From: Hemileia vastatrix
Lineage: Eukaryota; Basidiomycota; Pucciniomycetes; Pucciniales; Zaghouaniaceae
Direction of reading: 5' to 3'
Assembly (NCBI GenBank): GCA_030280995.1
Contig: JASXTE010000017.1
Coordinates: forward strand, 3,802,501-3,866,500
Length of the DNA stretch: 64,000 nucleotides
Position numbers and translations under genes: made by a program
Shown here: positions 11,361 to 22,665 of the stretch, piece by piece
Layout: every line of letters starts with the position of its first letter
How positions within the stretch are numbered: the stretch's first letter is position 1
The notes under the pieces: model-generated
Told to the model about the DNA's origin: nothing
The model's database searches: none
The model's input: only the letters and a program-made list of their open reading frames with translations

Positions 11361-11560
11361 ACTTCCACCACTTACTTCAATAAAATGTAGGGGGGGGGGG
11401 TATTGCCAAATTTTCAAATCTGACATGTGAAATTGATGACTTAGAAAAATTTTGGTGATATCCACCCCTTGCTTCAATAAAATGCAGGGGAGAGTATTGC
11501 CAATTTTTTAAAACAGATATAGAATTTTTTTTGACTTGTAAATATTTTGGTGAAAATTTT
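11361..11560 (+). repeat. Two imperfect repeats around a G-run
   Basis: CTTCAATAAAATG(T/C)AGGGG followed by GTATTGCCAA occurs at about 11373 and about 11474. The first copy carries a run of eleven G. An inverted copy (GGCAATAC...TGCATTTTA) lies in H2 at about 16166, so this is part of the Harbinger-family sequence. Confidence 0.6.
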
Positions 11561-12203
11561 TGACGAGAATGTGAAAGTAATTGTTTCCACCTTGAGCAGG
11601 TTTCTGGCTCAAAGGAATAGCAGTACCATCAACAAAACCAATACATCCTTTGAAGCCCTCTGCTTGCATAACCTGAAATGATTCAAGTCGCTCTTCTTTT
11701 GTTGGCCAGGTGAGAAGTTGAGATTACAAGGAGTTGATGGCAGTGATACATTGTTTGGTATAAGTGTTAACTGAACCATACCCTAAATCAAAGACATTTT
11801 CTAAACGTTTCAAAGCGGCTCCATTACCATTTGAACCCAAATGACATAGTGTGATGGCCAATTGAATTGAAGCTGGTTGTTGTTCTTTTTGAGAATTATT
11901 GTGAAATATGGGATGATCCTGAATAAGCTCAAGCAATTTAAGGAAACATTCCTGAGAAGTCATGAACAGCTCTCTAAAACTGGGTGTAGATAGTTTAAGA
12001 AGTGTTTGGATGGTGTACTTGGGGGTATGAAGTACTTGAGGCTTTCTGGGAAGAAGGTAACGTTTTGTGGCCATTTTTGATAAAAAGACAAAATCTTCTT
12101 CTAGATCAGAATCAGAATCACAATCAGAGTCCAAGAGCAGTTCAAGAGCCATGAAAGTCATTGCTTTATGTAATTTATCACGATTTGAAAGTGAGGAAGG
12201 CAT
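11560..12203 (-). pseudogene. Harbinger-type (DDE_4) transposase, N-terminal part
   Basis: The start codon is at 12203 (MPSSLSNRDKLHKAM). The first 159 codons contain an acidic segment (DSDCDSDSDLEEDF) and the helix-turn-helix-like region FRELFMTSQECFLKLLELI ... QLAITLCHLGSNGN ... YGSVNTYTKQCITAI, typical of HARBI1/DDE_Tnp_4 proteins. A TAA stop follows at 11724, yet the same frame continues with ESFQVMQAEGFKGCIGFVDG and TAIPLSQKPAQGGNNYF. This holds the first catalytic aspartate (GFVDGT). Homology ends near 11560, so the other two acidic residues are missing. The protein would cut and join element ends; this copy is dead. Confidence 0.75.
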
Positions 12204-12424
12204 AACTCTTATATGATATGATATGAAGATGTAAGTGATGTACGATGTATTGAGTTATGAAGTGTTATGCTGCGGAGTGCTGCGAATGAATGGGATGATG
12301 CTGACAAATCAGTGAAATGGGACTTGATGGTGAAATCAGCACTTTTGGTTGAGAAAGTGCGGATTTGAGTGAAATAAGTGACTTATTTCATTTTGAAATC
12401 CACCAGTATTGGGGCTAGTGTGTT

Positions 12425-12511
12425 TTGGAAATCCGCACTTATTTAAGTGCGGATTTGGTCAAATTTAAGTGCGGATTTGTAAGTGCTGATTTGCCAGAAC
12501 TGACACCCCCT
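12425..12511. repeat. H1 right terminal inverted repeat with subterminal words
   Basis: Three AAATCCGCACTTA-type words, two of them forming a hairpin, lie just inside the end that finishes with GCCAGAACTGACACCCCCT. Confidence 0.75.
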
Positions 12512-13233
12512 AATAAGTATTTATATCATGCTACACTCTTCCGCATTGTTTCATGGCATATAGCTTGCTTCAACCCAGTGATAGCATCTGCAAAAACTCT
12601 AGAGCAATAGTAACAAGGGCTAAGCAATGTAGATGGATTTGAAATAACTAATATAAATTCTTAATACTTGAACATACTAACAATGTTTGATATCAGTTAT
12701 TGTCTGAAACGTTTATTTCAAGGAACTATTCAATTATTATATTATTAAATTTTTATGAAAAGTTAATTCTTGTATTGTTCCCTTAACTACAATGATGAAC
12801 AGTGAACTTCCTTGTAGTTCCCGTCCACTTTCTTTTTTTTAGATGAAATTTAAACTTTGTTTTACGTGTCCTCAATGCCCCTACTTAGATTAATATCCGG
12901 ATGGAAATAAAGAAATAGTGTTGAATACATTAAAAAACTTGACTAAACAAAAATTGATTATGAAGTTGCATATATTAACTTATGTTTTAAAGACTTTACA
13001 AATATTAGGAAATTAGATGTAAATTATAATGTGAATGATTGCTTTGAAAAAATTAATTTTATATTGAGTTCTTGTCTTTCTTTAGAATCTACATTCTCCT
13101 TTTGGCTTGTATTCTCGATTGACCAAAGTTACAGCGCACAAGTTGGACCAAAGTTTAAGCACTTCAAGATAAGAGTCAAATTTTGAAAAGCTGAGGCGCA
13201 ACCGTTGCTTTGCTCCTGATGATCAACCATTTA
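12512..13233. other. Downstream flank of PhyH, no gene seen
   Basis: AT-rich DNA between H1 and the 3' end of the PhyH gene. I see no coding frame. It probably holds the PhyH 3' untranslated region, but no clear polyadenylation signal can be picked. Confidence 0.5.
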
Positions 13234-14425
13234 TTAGCCTTCTTGTATATATCCATGGAATCCAGCTTCTTGAACCTTATGACTCCATTCAATCATCCGA
13301 TTCACAATATCTGTACTTTCCTTGAGCTGGTCCTCATCTTCTCCCGTAGCTTCCTTCAACAAACTTATAAATTCAGGTGTTTGAGGATACAGGCCAACAG
13401 AATTGAAATGCTGTAGTATTCCACCTCCAAATTGTATTTTTTCATGTACATTCAAGTGAGCGCCATGAAGAGTGCGACGTTTGGATTTAGGATTGTACGT
13501 TCCGCGATGCAAAATTTGTGGATCATAAAACACTGTTTGGCCAGCTTTGAGATTCACCAATTGGCAGCCAGGCATATGAAGTCTATTAGTTGCAGAGGCT
13601 TGAAGAGTTACAAGGCGTTCATCAGAACTGCGAGGTCGATTATGAGAGGCAGGCACTACATGCAGGCAATTATCGTCATACAGTGCACTAGACAATACAA
13701 CAATAATAATTTTATTATTCATAGAGAAGACACAAGGACAATAAGATATGATATAATAGTTCAAGCAACAGAGAAGACTCAAACGTATTCCATTGAACAC
13801 CAAGTTTATCCTTTTGCAGGAAAGCGATTTCTTCCTCGATTGAAACGGTTGACTTAATGGAATCACGATGCCAATCTAGTTGAAACTCATGTTCCAAGGG
13901 TTCAACAAGAAGATTATGAAGACCAAGCATGATGCGATCTCGAGTCGTGTTCATTAGTGCGGCGGCGACAGAAAGCATCTGCGGGGAAAAGTAGAAGCGT
14001 AAAAATGCAGGATGCTGAAGAGCAGGATGCATAATATGCTGTAATGAGAATAAAAATAAAAATAAAAACCCATGGAAAATATACATAAATATTTTAGCAA
14101 CTGATTAGAAAATCAAAGATGAGAATAGATAGACTTGAATCCCCCATATATCAGGATTTGAATTATTCCAAGGAGGGAATTGTTTTCCAACAGTTCTCCT
14201 GGGAAATAAAAATGAGCAAGAGTGAGTGAGAGTTTTTTAAATAGCACAGACTCCATAGTAATGAACCACCCACTTGTGTGGCCATTGAAGTGAACGGGTA
14301 CGAGACGTGACTTCGTCAGCAGCACTTCTAAGTTCATGGAGATTTTGGGTGACTAGATCATTGACAATGACAAATCCTTGTCTGAGAAAATCTTCCCTGA
14401 GTGCTTCTCCATCTTTCCAATCCAT
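13234..14425 (-). CDS. Phytanoyl-CoA dioxygenase (PhyH) family protein, four exons
   Basis: Exons on the minus strand are 14425-14274, 14198-14135, 14038-13785 and 13687-13234. They join in frame into 307 codons, and all three introns have GT and AG ends. The product starts MDWKDGEALREDFLRQGFVIV, usual for the PhyH N-terminus. It then shows RTVGKQFPPW, WHRDSI with the HxD iron ligands, CLHVVPASHNRPRS, and ILHRGTYNP with the distal histidine, followed by basic RR for 2-oxoglutarate. PhyH enzymes are soluble Fe(II)/2-oxoglutarate oxygenases that hydroxylate diverse lipids or small molecules; the substrate cannot be read from sequence. The length is typical of the family, and no stop or frameshift is seen. 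It is the only intact host-type gene in the window. Confidence 0.88.
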
Positions 14426-14961
14426 GGCTTTCAGAATGTGATAAGATGGTAGTGTGGAAGTGATAACGGAGATCTAAATAACGAATTAAGGATAAGGTGT
14501 GAGTAGGGAATTTAAGACAGGACTAATCAACCTAAGGACCACCACAATTAAAAGTAAAAACAATAATAAAAATTAGAGTCCAAGTAAGAATGAAAGCTGA
14601 CAAAAATCAAGTGATTTTGCATAATTATACAGCTCTACAATTATGCCTTTGCCCTTCCGAAGGGGCAAGATAATCTCAATCAATTTATGCACTTTGTGCT
14701 CGACTCCCAGCACTTGCCACATTCTAGGCTTCAACAAGAACAAGAAGTATTGCAAATGTTACTTATTATGCCACTGTCTCATTGAGATGACTGGACAATG
14801 ATCTCTGTAATTTGTAAACTGTAAAAAAATAAAGGTAGTTGACATACTTGAAATCAGGCAAAAATTTATTTGAGATAGTGAAGTTTGATCAAGAGGAGTA
14901 AACAGTGATGATGATGATGATGATGACTGGATACAGTAGCCTAAAAAAACATCTACACAAT
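14426..14961. other. Upstream region of PhyH with a GAT microsatellite
   Basis: This region should hold the PhyH promoter. No convincing TATA box was found. A (GAT)n run of about eight units lies near 14906-14926. No gene is seen. Confidence 0.5.
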
Positions 14962-16210
14962 AGGGGATGTCAGTTCTGGCAAGTTCACACTCACAAATCC
15001 ACAGTTATCTAAGTGCAGATTTTGGAAACACACTAGCCTCAACACTGGTGTATTTCAAATATGAAATAACTCACGTATTTCACTCAAATCCACACTTTCT
15101 CAACCAAAGGTGCTGATTTCACAATAAACTCCCACTTCACTGATTTTTCAGCATCATCTCATTCATACACAACACTCCGCAGCATAACACTTCATAACTC
15201 AATGCATTGTACAACATTTACATTTTTATACCATATAAGGGTCATGCCTTCCTTGCTCTCAAATCATGATAAACTACATCAAGTAATCAGTTTCATCACT
15301 CTTGATCTCTTCTTGGATTCTGATCTTAAAGATGACTTTGTTGTTTTATCAAAAATGCAAAGGAAGCATTACCTTCTTCCAAGAAAGACTTAGTTACTTC
15401 AAATCCTTAAGGATACGATCCAGACACTCTTAAACCTATCTGAGCCCATTTTTAGACAGCTATTCAGGACTTCCCAGGAATAATTCCTAAAGTTGGTCAA
15501 AATTATACAGGATGACTCCATTTTTCCTAAAAATTATCAAAAACAACAAAGTCTTCCTTCAATTCAATTGGCTTTCTCACTATGTCATTTGGGCTCCAAT
15601 GATGATGAAGCTTCCTTGAAATGTTTACAAAATGTCTTCTCTCTAGGGTATTGCAAAGTTACTGGCCATACTAAACAATGAATCACTTCTATTCTTTCCT
15701 TATATTATCAACTTCTTTCTTTCCAAACCAAAGAAGAGAAAATTGGATAATCTCAGGTTATTCAAGCAGAGTGTTTCACAGGATGTATTGGTTTTGCTGA
15801 TGGTAAAAATATTCCATTGAGTCAGAAACATACTCAAGGTGGAAAAAAATTACTTTGGCCACAAAAAGAAGTAGATTTTTTTTTTCAGGTTTAAAAAGTG
15901 CCAATGCTTTTGTCCACCAGATAAGTTTTACGCACAATACTGTTTCATTACTTGTTCATGATTTTGTTCACAAAATGTAATTAAACACTATGAAAATCTG
16001 GTTCATTTTTCAATTTGAGTATGTAAACTAAAATGCATCAGTTTAAGTGCATAAATTTTTATATGGCTAGTGTAAATTTTATATTATTTCAATTTTATAA
16101 TTCTGACATAAAATAAGTTGCTTTTTTTCTAACATTTTTTTCTTAAAATCTTAAGTCAAAAAAATGGCAATACCTCCCACTGCATTTTATCCTAGTAGGG
16201 GTTCAAGATT
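14962..16210 (+). mobile_element. Truncated Harbinger-type copy H2
   Basis: It begins AGGGGATGTCAGTTCTGGC, preceded by AAT, matching the H1 end. It runs in the opposite orientation to H1, with subterminal sequence, transposase remnant and the GGCAATAC...TGCATTTTA block at about 16166. No matching right end is found before the LTR at 16653, and the TET/JBP-like gene of H1 is absent. Confidence 0.7.
15241..15890 (+). pseudogene. Harbinger-type transposase remnant of H2
   Basis: MPSLLSNHDKLHQVISF at 15246 matches the H1 transposase start. The rest follows with stops: LFRTSQE, IQLAFSLCHLGSNDDEASL, then CIGFADGKNIPLSQKHTQGG, which holds the first catalytic aspartate region. At least four in-frame stops and the loss of everything after about 15890 make it non-functional. 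It is more decayed than the H1 copy. Confidence 0.75.
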
Positions 16211-16652
16211 ACCAAATTTCATTTAAAATGAATAAATCAACAACCAGAAAGACATTCAGAGCAAGACAAATAAAGATAAAGTAATAAACTTCAAAAAAAC
16301 TAAATGTGAATCACAAATAAATTCAAGAAAAGATGTCACAAATTAATGCAGGCATGATACCACAGCAGCATGGCTCAATGGCCTTAAACCTCAAGTAAGT
16401 GAAGTTGATAAATGACTTGTATATGGTAAAATATGACATTAAAAGAGAAAAATGATAACCTTTATTCTAACCCTATAATTTTTATGTCAAATTTATGAAA
16501 ATTGAATACTCAATTATTTTATCATAATTCCAAAATGGTAAACCCAAAGAAATACAAGCCAAAAAGACACCAAAAGTGTACAAAAGTAAATCCAAAAATT
16601 CTCCAAGAGTACAAATGAAATCAGTAAACTTGATATTCTCAATGACTGTTAC
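16211..16652. other. No gene seen
   Basis: A-rich DNA without recognisable coding or repeat structure, between H2 and the F1-type solo LTR. Confidence 0.5.
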
Positions 16653-17413
16653 TGTCATCCTAGGTATCCCCAGGACTGAGTAATTCTTATGTTAAAAATA
16701 AGATAACCTTAATTGCATTAAGCTCATAAGTTAAAATTAAGGTTATGATACTTATATATATGGTGATAATGCTTATATATATAATTATTACACTATTATA
16801 TAGCTTATAGTAGTTAAAATAGCTTATCCATAACCTTATAATAATTATTAAGCTGGTAATGTAGTCATAATATCCTTATCTTAAGTGATATTAAGTAATT
16901 ATAGACATACATAAGCTTATATGTATGCATAAACCTCATATTCAATGAAATATGTAGTTATATTATGTATATAAAGGTCTATAAGTGGGTTTTAACCTCT
17001 AAATAGCCTATAACCTTTATTTTTCTGCTTATTTTAGGTCATATGGACATATTCAGTGGATTCACTAGTCCTACACAAGCATATACACCTTTTTCAGGTG
17101 CATATATTCAGTTTAGACAGCTTAATCTGCTTCCTTTGATGGACTTTCATAGATTTATGGGTTGGGAAATGATTACTGGGTTAATATGGATGCTTGGGGA
17201 TGTTATTGGGGGCTTGGAAAGTTGATTTGGTTCTTTATATGCTTTAGGTTTCATTATATACTCTTTGGATGAGTTATTTAACCTGTTTCTTTATGGTATC
17301 CACTTTTATCTGTTTTTTCTATTTATGGTATGGGTTTATGATATCATTAATTGTGATGGAGGGTCCTTACTGGAGGTCTGGGTTTTGAAAATTCTTGAAG
17401 TGGACACCATGGG
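16653..17413 (+). repeat. F1-type solo LTR, left portion
   Basis: It starts TGTCATCC..TATCCCCAGGACTGAG like the F1 LTR. At 17413 it is interrupted by G2, and it resumes at 39503. At the junction GTGGACACCATGGG | ATGGAAAGTTGATGGG fits GTGGTACACCAAGGGATTCATTGGGG of the F1 LTR (4858-4884). Combined length is about 1.02 kb, against 1.41 kb for F1. Confidence 0.6.
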
Positions 17414-17602
17414 TGTCAGGCCTTAGTCACTGTAAGAGAGGTTAATAAATCTTATCAGCAGCCCTGAGGTCTGATTTATTGTTAAGTAAGTACAATATAG
17501 TAAGATATTAATAAATCCCACTTATCTATAGCTTTGATTATATGCTATAGATCAGGTACTGTTTATATAGTACTAAAATTTAATTACTTTAACTGTTATA
17601 AC
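17414..17602 (-). repeat. G2 3' LTR, first piece
   Basis: It begins TGTCAGGCC and matches 38476-38660 closely, for example the shared segment ATCCCACTTATCTATAGCTT. It is cut at ATAAC (17598-17602), the copia target duplication, and continues at 22787. Confidence 0.85.
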
Positions 17603-17783
17603 TATGGTAGCACTGTCAGCACTTTGTCCGGAGTGAACCCATAATCTTTCATTACTCACCTGTGGTAGCAGTGTCAGCGCTTTGTCCAGAGTGAACTGGA
17701 GTTAGACACGTCAGCTGCACCACAGACTATATACACCTTATTTACTTAACAATCACTAAGCTAATATCATACTACACATAACA
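17603..17783 (-). repeat. Copia 3' LTR with an extra partial copy at its end
   Basis: The segment 17661-17783 corresponds to the whole 5' LTR. Outside it, 17603-17640 repeats the LTR end again (GTCAGC.CTTTGTCC.GAGTGAAC), followed by about 20 unrelated bases. The outermost bases resemble the LTR-primer-site junction of the 5' end. Confidence 0.7.
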
Positions 17784-17795
17784 CCCCCCCTCTTA
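17784..17795 (-). other. Copia polypurine tract
   Basis: On the minus strand, AAGAGGGGGGG precedes the TGTTATGTG start of the 3' LTR directly. Confidence 0.8.
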
Positions 17796-17899
17796 GTGAT
17801 TTCCCTATAACCATCCTTAGCTAAAATAAGTAGAGAAAAATAAAAGAAATAAAATAAAAGAAAATAAGGAAAAAATAGAAACTAGAAAACCCTTAATAA

Positions 17900-19619
17900 A
17901 TATCTCTTCTTCTTCCAAACATTTGGTCCCAAATTCTTTGTCAACAAGTCTGCCACCTGATCTTTAGTTGAAACCCATTTAATTTCTATTTCATGTCAAT
18001 GAGCTTTTTCATTCACAAAGTAGAAATCCCTTTCAACATGTCTACAACACTTGTCAGAAGGGTTATCAGTAGCCGCTACAATTGCACCTTTGTTGTTGCA
18101 ATAAAGAGTTGTTGGAACATGGCACAAATCCACTTCACGTAGAAGGTTACACATTCATAGAGCTTGACAAGGTGCATTTGACATTGCCATTAACTCTGAG
18201 TGGAGTGAAGCAGTAGCCACTCTTGATTGATGCTTTGATTACCATAAGATAAGACAGTTGTTGAGCTGAAGAACATGACCACCTGTAGCCCTAGAAAATT
18301 CACCACCCCAAGTAGCATCACCATAAAACATCTGTTGATAGATTGTCATTGATTGTAGGAAAAAGATGAAATTTCATGTCTTTGGTAAATTGTAGATATC
18401 TCAGCAAATTATTAAGTGCATCCCATTCAGCTTTACCTGGTCTTGATGAATAACTTTCCAGGAAGTTGACAAGATACACCAAATCAGGCCTTGATCCAGC
18501 TACAAGATACAATAAAGAACCAAGAACAGACAGAAATTTGAGAGGATCAAGTGGAGGGTGAGAATTTTACTTCAAAGACACCAAAGAAAGACCCATTGGT
18601 AAAGGCGAGTGAGAGTTAAGACCAGCTGGATTGTGTTCATTAAGAATCTTGTTGACAAGAGCTAGTTGGTGAATAGTAAAACCTTTGGGACATCGTGAAA
18701 CTGCTAGACCAACAATAGAAGAGATACCATTAAACCATTTTACTTTTAAACTACTCCCCATATCCATTTCCAACTCCCTCAAAACCGCATCACTACTCCC
18801 TACCACCACACCATCATCAACATGAATCCACAACATTCCCTTTGAAACCTCTTTTGCTAGAATATATACACTTGCATCCTGATTTCTTGATCTGTAACCC
18901 AAATTTTCCAGAATTTTGCTAAGATGTTTCCACCAACACCTGGCTGCTTGCTTAGTCCCATATAGAGCTTTCCTAAGTTTGCAAACATGAGTTGGATTAA
19001 CAGACTCAAAAACTTCAAGGTGACTGACATAAATTTCTTCCTCAAAATCACTATGGAGATAGGCTGCAGTGACATCAAAAGTTTTGATTGGCCAGTTGTA
19101 GCTAGCAGCTAGAGTGAGAATCAGACGCAGAGATGCAAAGGTGGCTGTGGTAGCAAAAGTGTCATTAAAATCAATACCTCCAATCTTTTTGAAACCCTGA
19201 GCTACATATTGTGCCTTGTGTTTGATGATCTTTTCAAATTAATCCCTTTTTAGAGCAAAAACCCATTGAGAACCTGTGACAGTTTTTTCAGGAGGAGGAA
19301 GAGGAACAATATCCCAAACCTTCATGTTAGACATGTTGTCTAATTATTGAAGAAAAGCTGACTTCCATTCAACTGCATCTGGATGCTTCATTGCTTGCTT
19401 GAAAGTTTGAGGTAGGCGGTCGGAAAGCTCATAGGCATTATTGTTAATGAAATCAACCATAACATCTTGGGAAGCAATAGTTTCTTCTACTGTAAAAGCA
19501 CCAAATTTCAGTTGATTCAAAATAAATGCTAGATCACCTTTAGATTGAGATGCAGCTGGATGTGAGACTGTGAGTGTATCGGTATTGTCCTCGTCTCCTT
19601 CAGGGATAAAATTTGACAT
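17900..19619 (-). pseudogene. pol: Copia reverse transcriptase and RNase H, broken
   Basis: The RT N-terminal part lies at 19344-19619 (FKQAMKHPDAVEWKSAF). It is followed by 'KIGGIDFNDTFATTA' and the YLHSDFEEEIYVSHLEVFES region near 19050. The catalytic box is WIHVDDGVVVGSSD near 18800-18840. The copia-type segment SLLYLVAGSRPDLVYLVNFL is near 18450-18510. RNase H (SKHQSRVATASLHSELMAM, then the DLLTKNLG end) reaches about 17930. Stops or shifts near 18570, 18320 and elsewhere split it into pieces. It would copy copia RNA inside particles; this copy cannot. Confidence 0.8.
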
Positions 19620-21165
19620 TCAGACTGAACAAAAGAATTAGACTCTGGATTCCAAAAAATCCAACCTTTACCACCATCAATAAAACCAACAACCCTGCAA
19701 CTTCTTGTTCTTTTTTCAGTTGGAATGTGCACATATGCCCACTGACCAAATATTCTGACAGGTGATATGTCTGCTCTTTTGTTGAAAATGACTTGGTATG
19801 GGATACTGTCAGTAACTCTAAAATTGGGTAATTTATTGTGAATGAAAGAAGCCCAACAATAGCAAAAGTCCAGAAAGTGGGAGGCAGATTTGACGCAAGA
19901 AGGATTGTCCTGGCAATTTCACCAATAGTTTCATTGAATCTTTCAGCCATTCCATTCTGTTCATGGTGATAAGGCATAGAGTGTTCATGCAGGATACTGT
20001 GTTGGGAAAGGTATTCAGATAATTTCTTGTTCATGTATTCTTTGCCATTTTCAGTTCTGAGGATTTTGAGATGTTGATTAGTGATGTTTTCTAAACAAGT
20101 TTTGAATTTAATAAAAGCATCAAAAACATCGGACTTCTTCTTCAGAACAAAAACCTCCCCATAAGTTGAGAAGGATTCTCTGAAAGTAGCCACATAAACT
20201 TCACCCTTATCAGTGACATCAACCATGGGCCCTACTAAATCAGAAACCAAAAGATCCATGAGTTCATGGGTATGCTTGGATGCAATGCACGTATTCCTCC
20301 TTTTGCTTTTTGACACAGCAAAAATATCACAGTGTATTCTGCATGAAGGAACATAAGATGATGCATTGTCACAAAGACCTTTTTTGGAAATCCTTTGTAG
20401 AACTCTGGTGCTTGTGTTACAAAGAAGGCAGTGCCAATCCATGATTGAGTCAGGAATTGCAGTTGGGTAAGGGATCTTTGAAGGGGGAGAGGGAACAAAA
20501 GGGGCAGGAAGGGTAAAAGATGATAAAGAGTTAAAATAATTCATTTCAAAAACATTGGTCTCTAGTGCATAAGGATAAATTAGATCAACCATCCACTTTT
20601 GAGCAGAATAAGATTTAAGAGCCAGAAATAATATTTTTTTGTTTTTTGAAAGAATATAATCATGATTTTGATTAAAAGAAAGAGAAATGCCATTATCTAA
20701 TAGATTGAAACAAGAAATAAGAGTGGATTTTGCTCTGTCACAATAGAAAACACCTCTGAGTGTAACAAATTCTCCATCACATCCTTTAATAAACATGTTT
20801 CCATGACCAGTAATGAAAGAATCACCAGAGTCAGTTGCAGTTTTGACTGGAATAGGAGTATCCAAACTTTTAAAGTCAGAGAGAAGCCGTACATCACCAG
20901 TGACATGATGTGTGGCACCAGAATCAAAAACACCTTGAAAATCTTTACTGTCTTGCTCTTCAGTCCAGCTATCAGTACCAAAATCGATTTCCTGTAAAGC
21001 AGTAGTGAGAACATCTAGTGCTTTGAAGCTGATTTCATTGAAACGGGGTTTTGAAGAACTTTGAATTGGAAGTTTTCCTTTTCTGTTGGTTAGTGATTTA
21101 TGGAGAGTATTCATAGAATCTCTATTTTCACAAGCAAGAGCTTCACTCTGACCCCAAACTGCCAC
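19600..21165 (-). pseudogene. pol: Copia protease and integrase, one long open frame
   Basis: The frame has 521 codons. The protease motif is FDSGATHHVTGD near residue 80. The GAG-pre-integrase region is degenerate (DWHCLLCNTST in place of the usual WHxRxGH). The integrase core shows D in DLLVSDLVGPM, then RTENGKEY where RTDNG is usual, then NGMAERFNETIGE with the glutamate. The aspartate of the second catalytic position reads as glutamate, so activity is doubtful even though the frame is open. The end of the frame, after about residue 440, drifts out of the family sequence because of a shift. Confidence 0.8.
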
Positions 21166-22620
21166 ATTAAAACCTTTTCTGTTGGGATCATATGGACAAG
21201 TCTTTTGAAAATGTTCAGATGACTTGCAGTAGAAACAGGAATATTCAGTTTTTCTATTTCTAGGGCGGTATTTTGGATGTGGCCTTTTTTGAAAGCCAAA
21301 TTAGAAACGGACTCAGGTTCAGTTGCCAGTTCAAAAGCTGTGGAAATGGTAGGGGCATTGGAAGAAGAAGATTGGGATGAATTGATAAATGAATTTTGAA
21401 GAACATTCATCATTTCATCAAAAGAGGGTTGATAGGTGTCTTTTCGCAATTCAAAATGAAAATTTGCTTCAGAGGCATTGATTAACTGATGATGTTAATA
21501 AGAGTTGGGTGAAAACTGCTGCCATTTCATCGAACCCAAAAACAAAACCTGATTGTTGAACTGCCTCTAAAAGTGACTTAACTTTTTCTCCATGTTCCAT
21601 GACATTTGTGAAAGGCAAGGTTTTAATATTCAAAAGATCATTAAATAGAGACATTCAAGCAGTATTAGATGCTTTATCAAACTTGGAGCTGAGAATTGAA
21701 AATCCTTTATAGCTCGTAATTCCAAAGTCAATGAAAGCTTGAAGTTTTTCATCAATGGTGTTGCAGATTTCATGCCAGCTCATCTCGTCTTCAAATTTTG
21801 TTATATCATTTTTAATAGCATTGGAGTTAGTAATATACTTAGTTAAACATACATGATGTGTTAAAAAAATGTTGATGTTCTTAACCCAAGTTTGCCAATT
21901 AGAGCCATCAGCCTTCAATTTAGACATTTTATTTGCTCTTTGTATGACTTCATCAATCACATCTGCACAATCTTTTCCCTTATAAGTGACAAAAGTGACA
22001 TTCTCATTATCTGAAATAAATAAATTGCTGCTAAGGGATGAGGAAGGACTTGACTGGCACCTACAATTGGTTCTTGCAGGATGCAAAGACGAGGCACGTG
22101 TATAACCGTGTCTCTGTCTTTGCGACTTCAAACCAGAATCATTTTGTGAAGTCATAGGGGTGGGTGGCTTAGCAGAACAGAGATGTGGTGGGGAATTTCT
22201 GGAGGTATGACCACAATTTTCAGATAAGGAAGGGGGTAGTGGGTGTGTAATATTTAGCGAATGGAGAATCTCAGGGAAAATTCTGGGTGGGGTAGATGTG
22301 GGTTGGTGAGAAGTGTTTTCACTGTTGCTAGAAGATGTAGGCAAAGTAGGTGTGCCCAAAAATGAGCGTGATCTTTGCCTCGTACAGGTATTCAAAGTAG
22401 GAGGCGGATTAAGACTCTGTAGCTCTTGGTTAAGAGGGGTTTGGCATTTGCAAGCTAGGAAAGGGCGTGATTTGAAAGGGTTTGGAATATCAGAAGAATC
22501 CAGCATGAAATTAAGTATAGATTCAGCCAAAAAAATGGTGGAGATGGTCTCAACACCAATCGGAGACACTTTTAGCCTGAGGCAAGCACAGGGCACACAA
22601 TTGTTCTGGGGAAAGTACAA
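21111..22620 (-). pseudogene. gag: Copia gag with zinc knuckle, broken
   Basis: The first 321 codons (22620-21655) include a serine/proline-rich N-terminus. The gag core KLKADGSNWQTWVKNINIFL sits near 21870-21930. A TGA at 21655 interrupts, and the same frame goes on with MSLFNDLLNIKTLPFTNVM to 21469. After a frameshift, the CCHC zinc knuckle CFYCKSSEHFQKTC lies near 21190-21235. Gag packages the element RNA. The pieces are collinear with copia gag proteins, but three frame breaks prevent expression. Confidence 0.75.
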
Positions 22621-22646
22621 AATTTAATTACTGCTAGTAAAAAATT

Positions 22647-22665
22647 AGGGACAGCCCATAACCTA
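22647..22665 (-). other. Copia primer-binding site, half initiator-tRNA type
   Basis: Reading the minus strand after the 5' LTR end (GCTAACA) gives TAGGTTATGGGCTGTCCC. GGTTATGGGC is complementary in type to the anticodon loop of initiator tRNA-Met, the primer mode known for Drosophila copia, rather than to a tRNA 3' end. Confidence 0.65.

Larger units (their letters stand above)
8746..12511. mobile_element. Harbinger-type DNA transposon H1 with TET/JBP-like cargo
   Basis: The inverted ends AGGGGGTGTCAGTTCTGGC (left) and its complement (right, ending 12511) enclose 3.8 kb. AAT flanks both sides; TAATA is an alternative reading of the duplication. Subterminal repeats AAATCCGCACTTA occur near both ends. 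Inside are a broken Harbinger-like transposase on the minus strand (about 11560-12203) and a broken TET/JBP-like dioxygenase on the plus strand (about 10408-11064), pointing toward each other. The end match and the transposase also recur in H2 (14962). Whether the oxygenase was mobilised as part of the element or inserted into it later cannot be decided here. Confidence 0.75.

Noticed and set aside
13432..13857. 141-codon plus-strand frame
   Set aside because: Complement of PhyH exons 3 and 4 and their intron.
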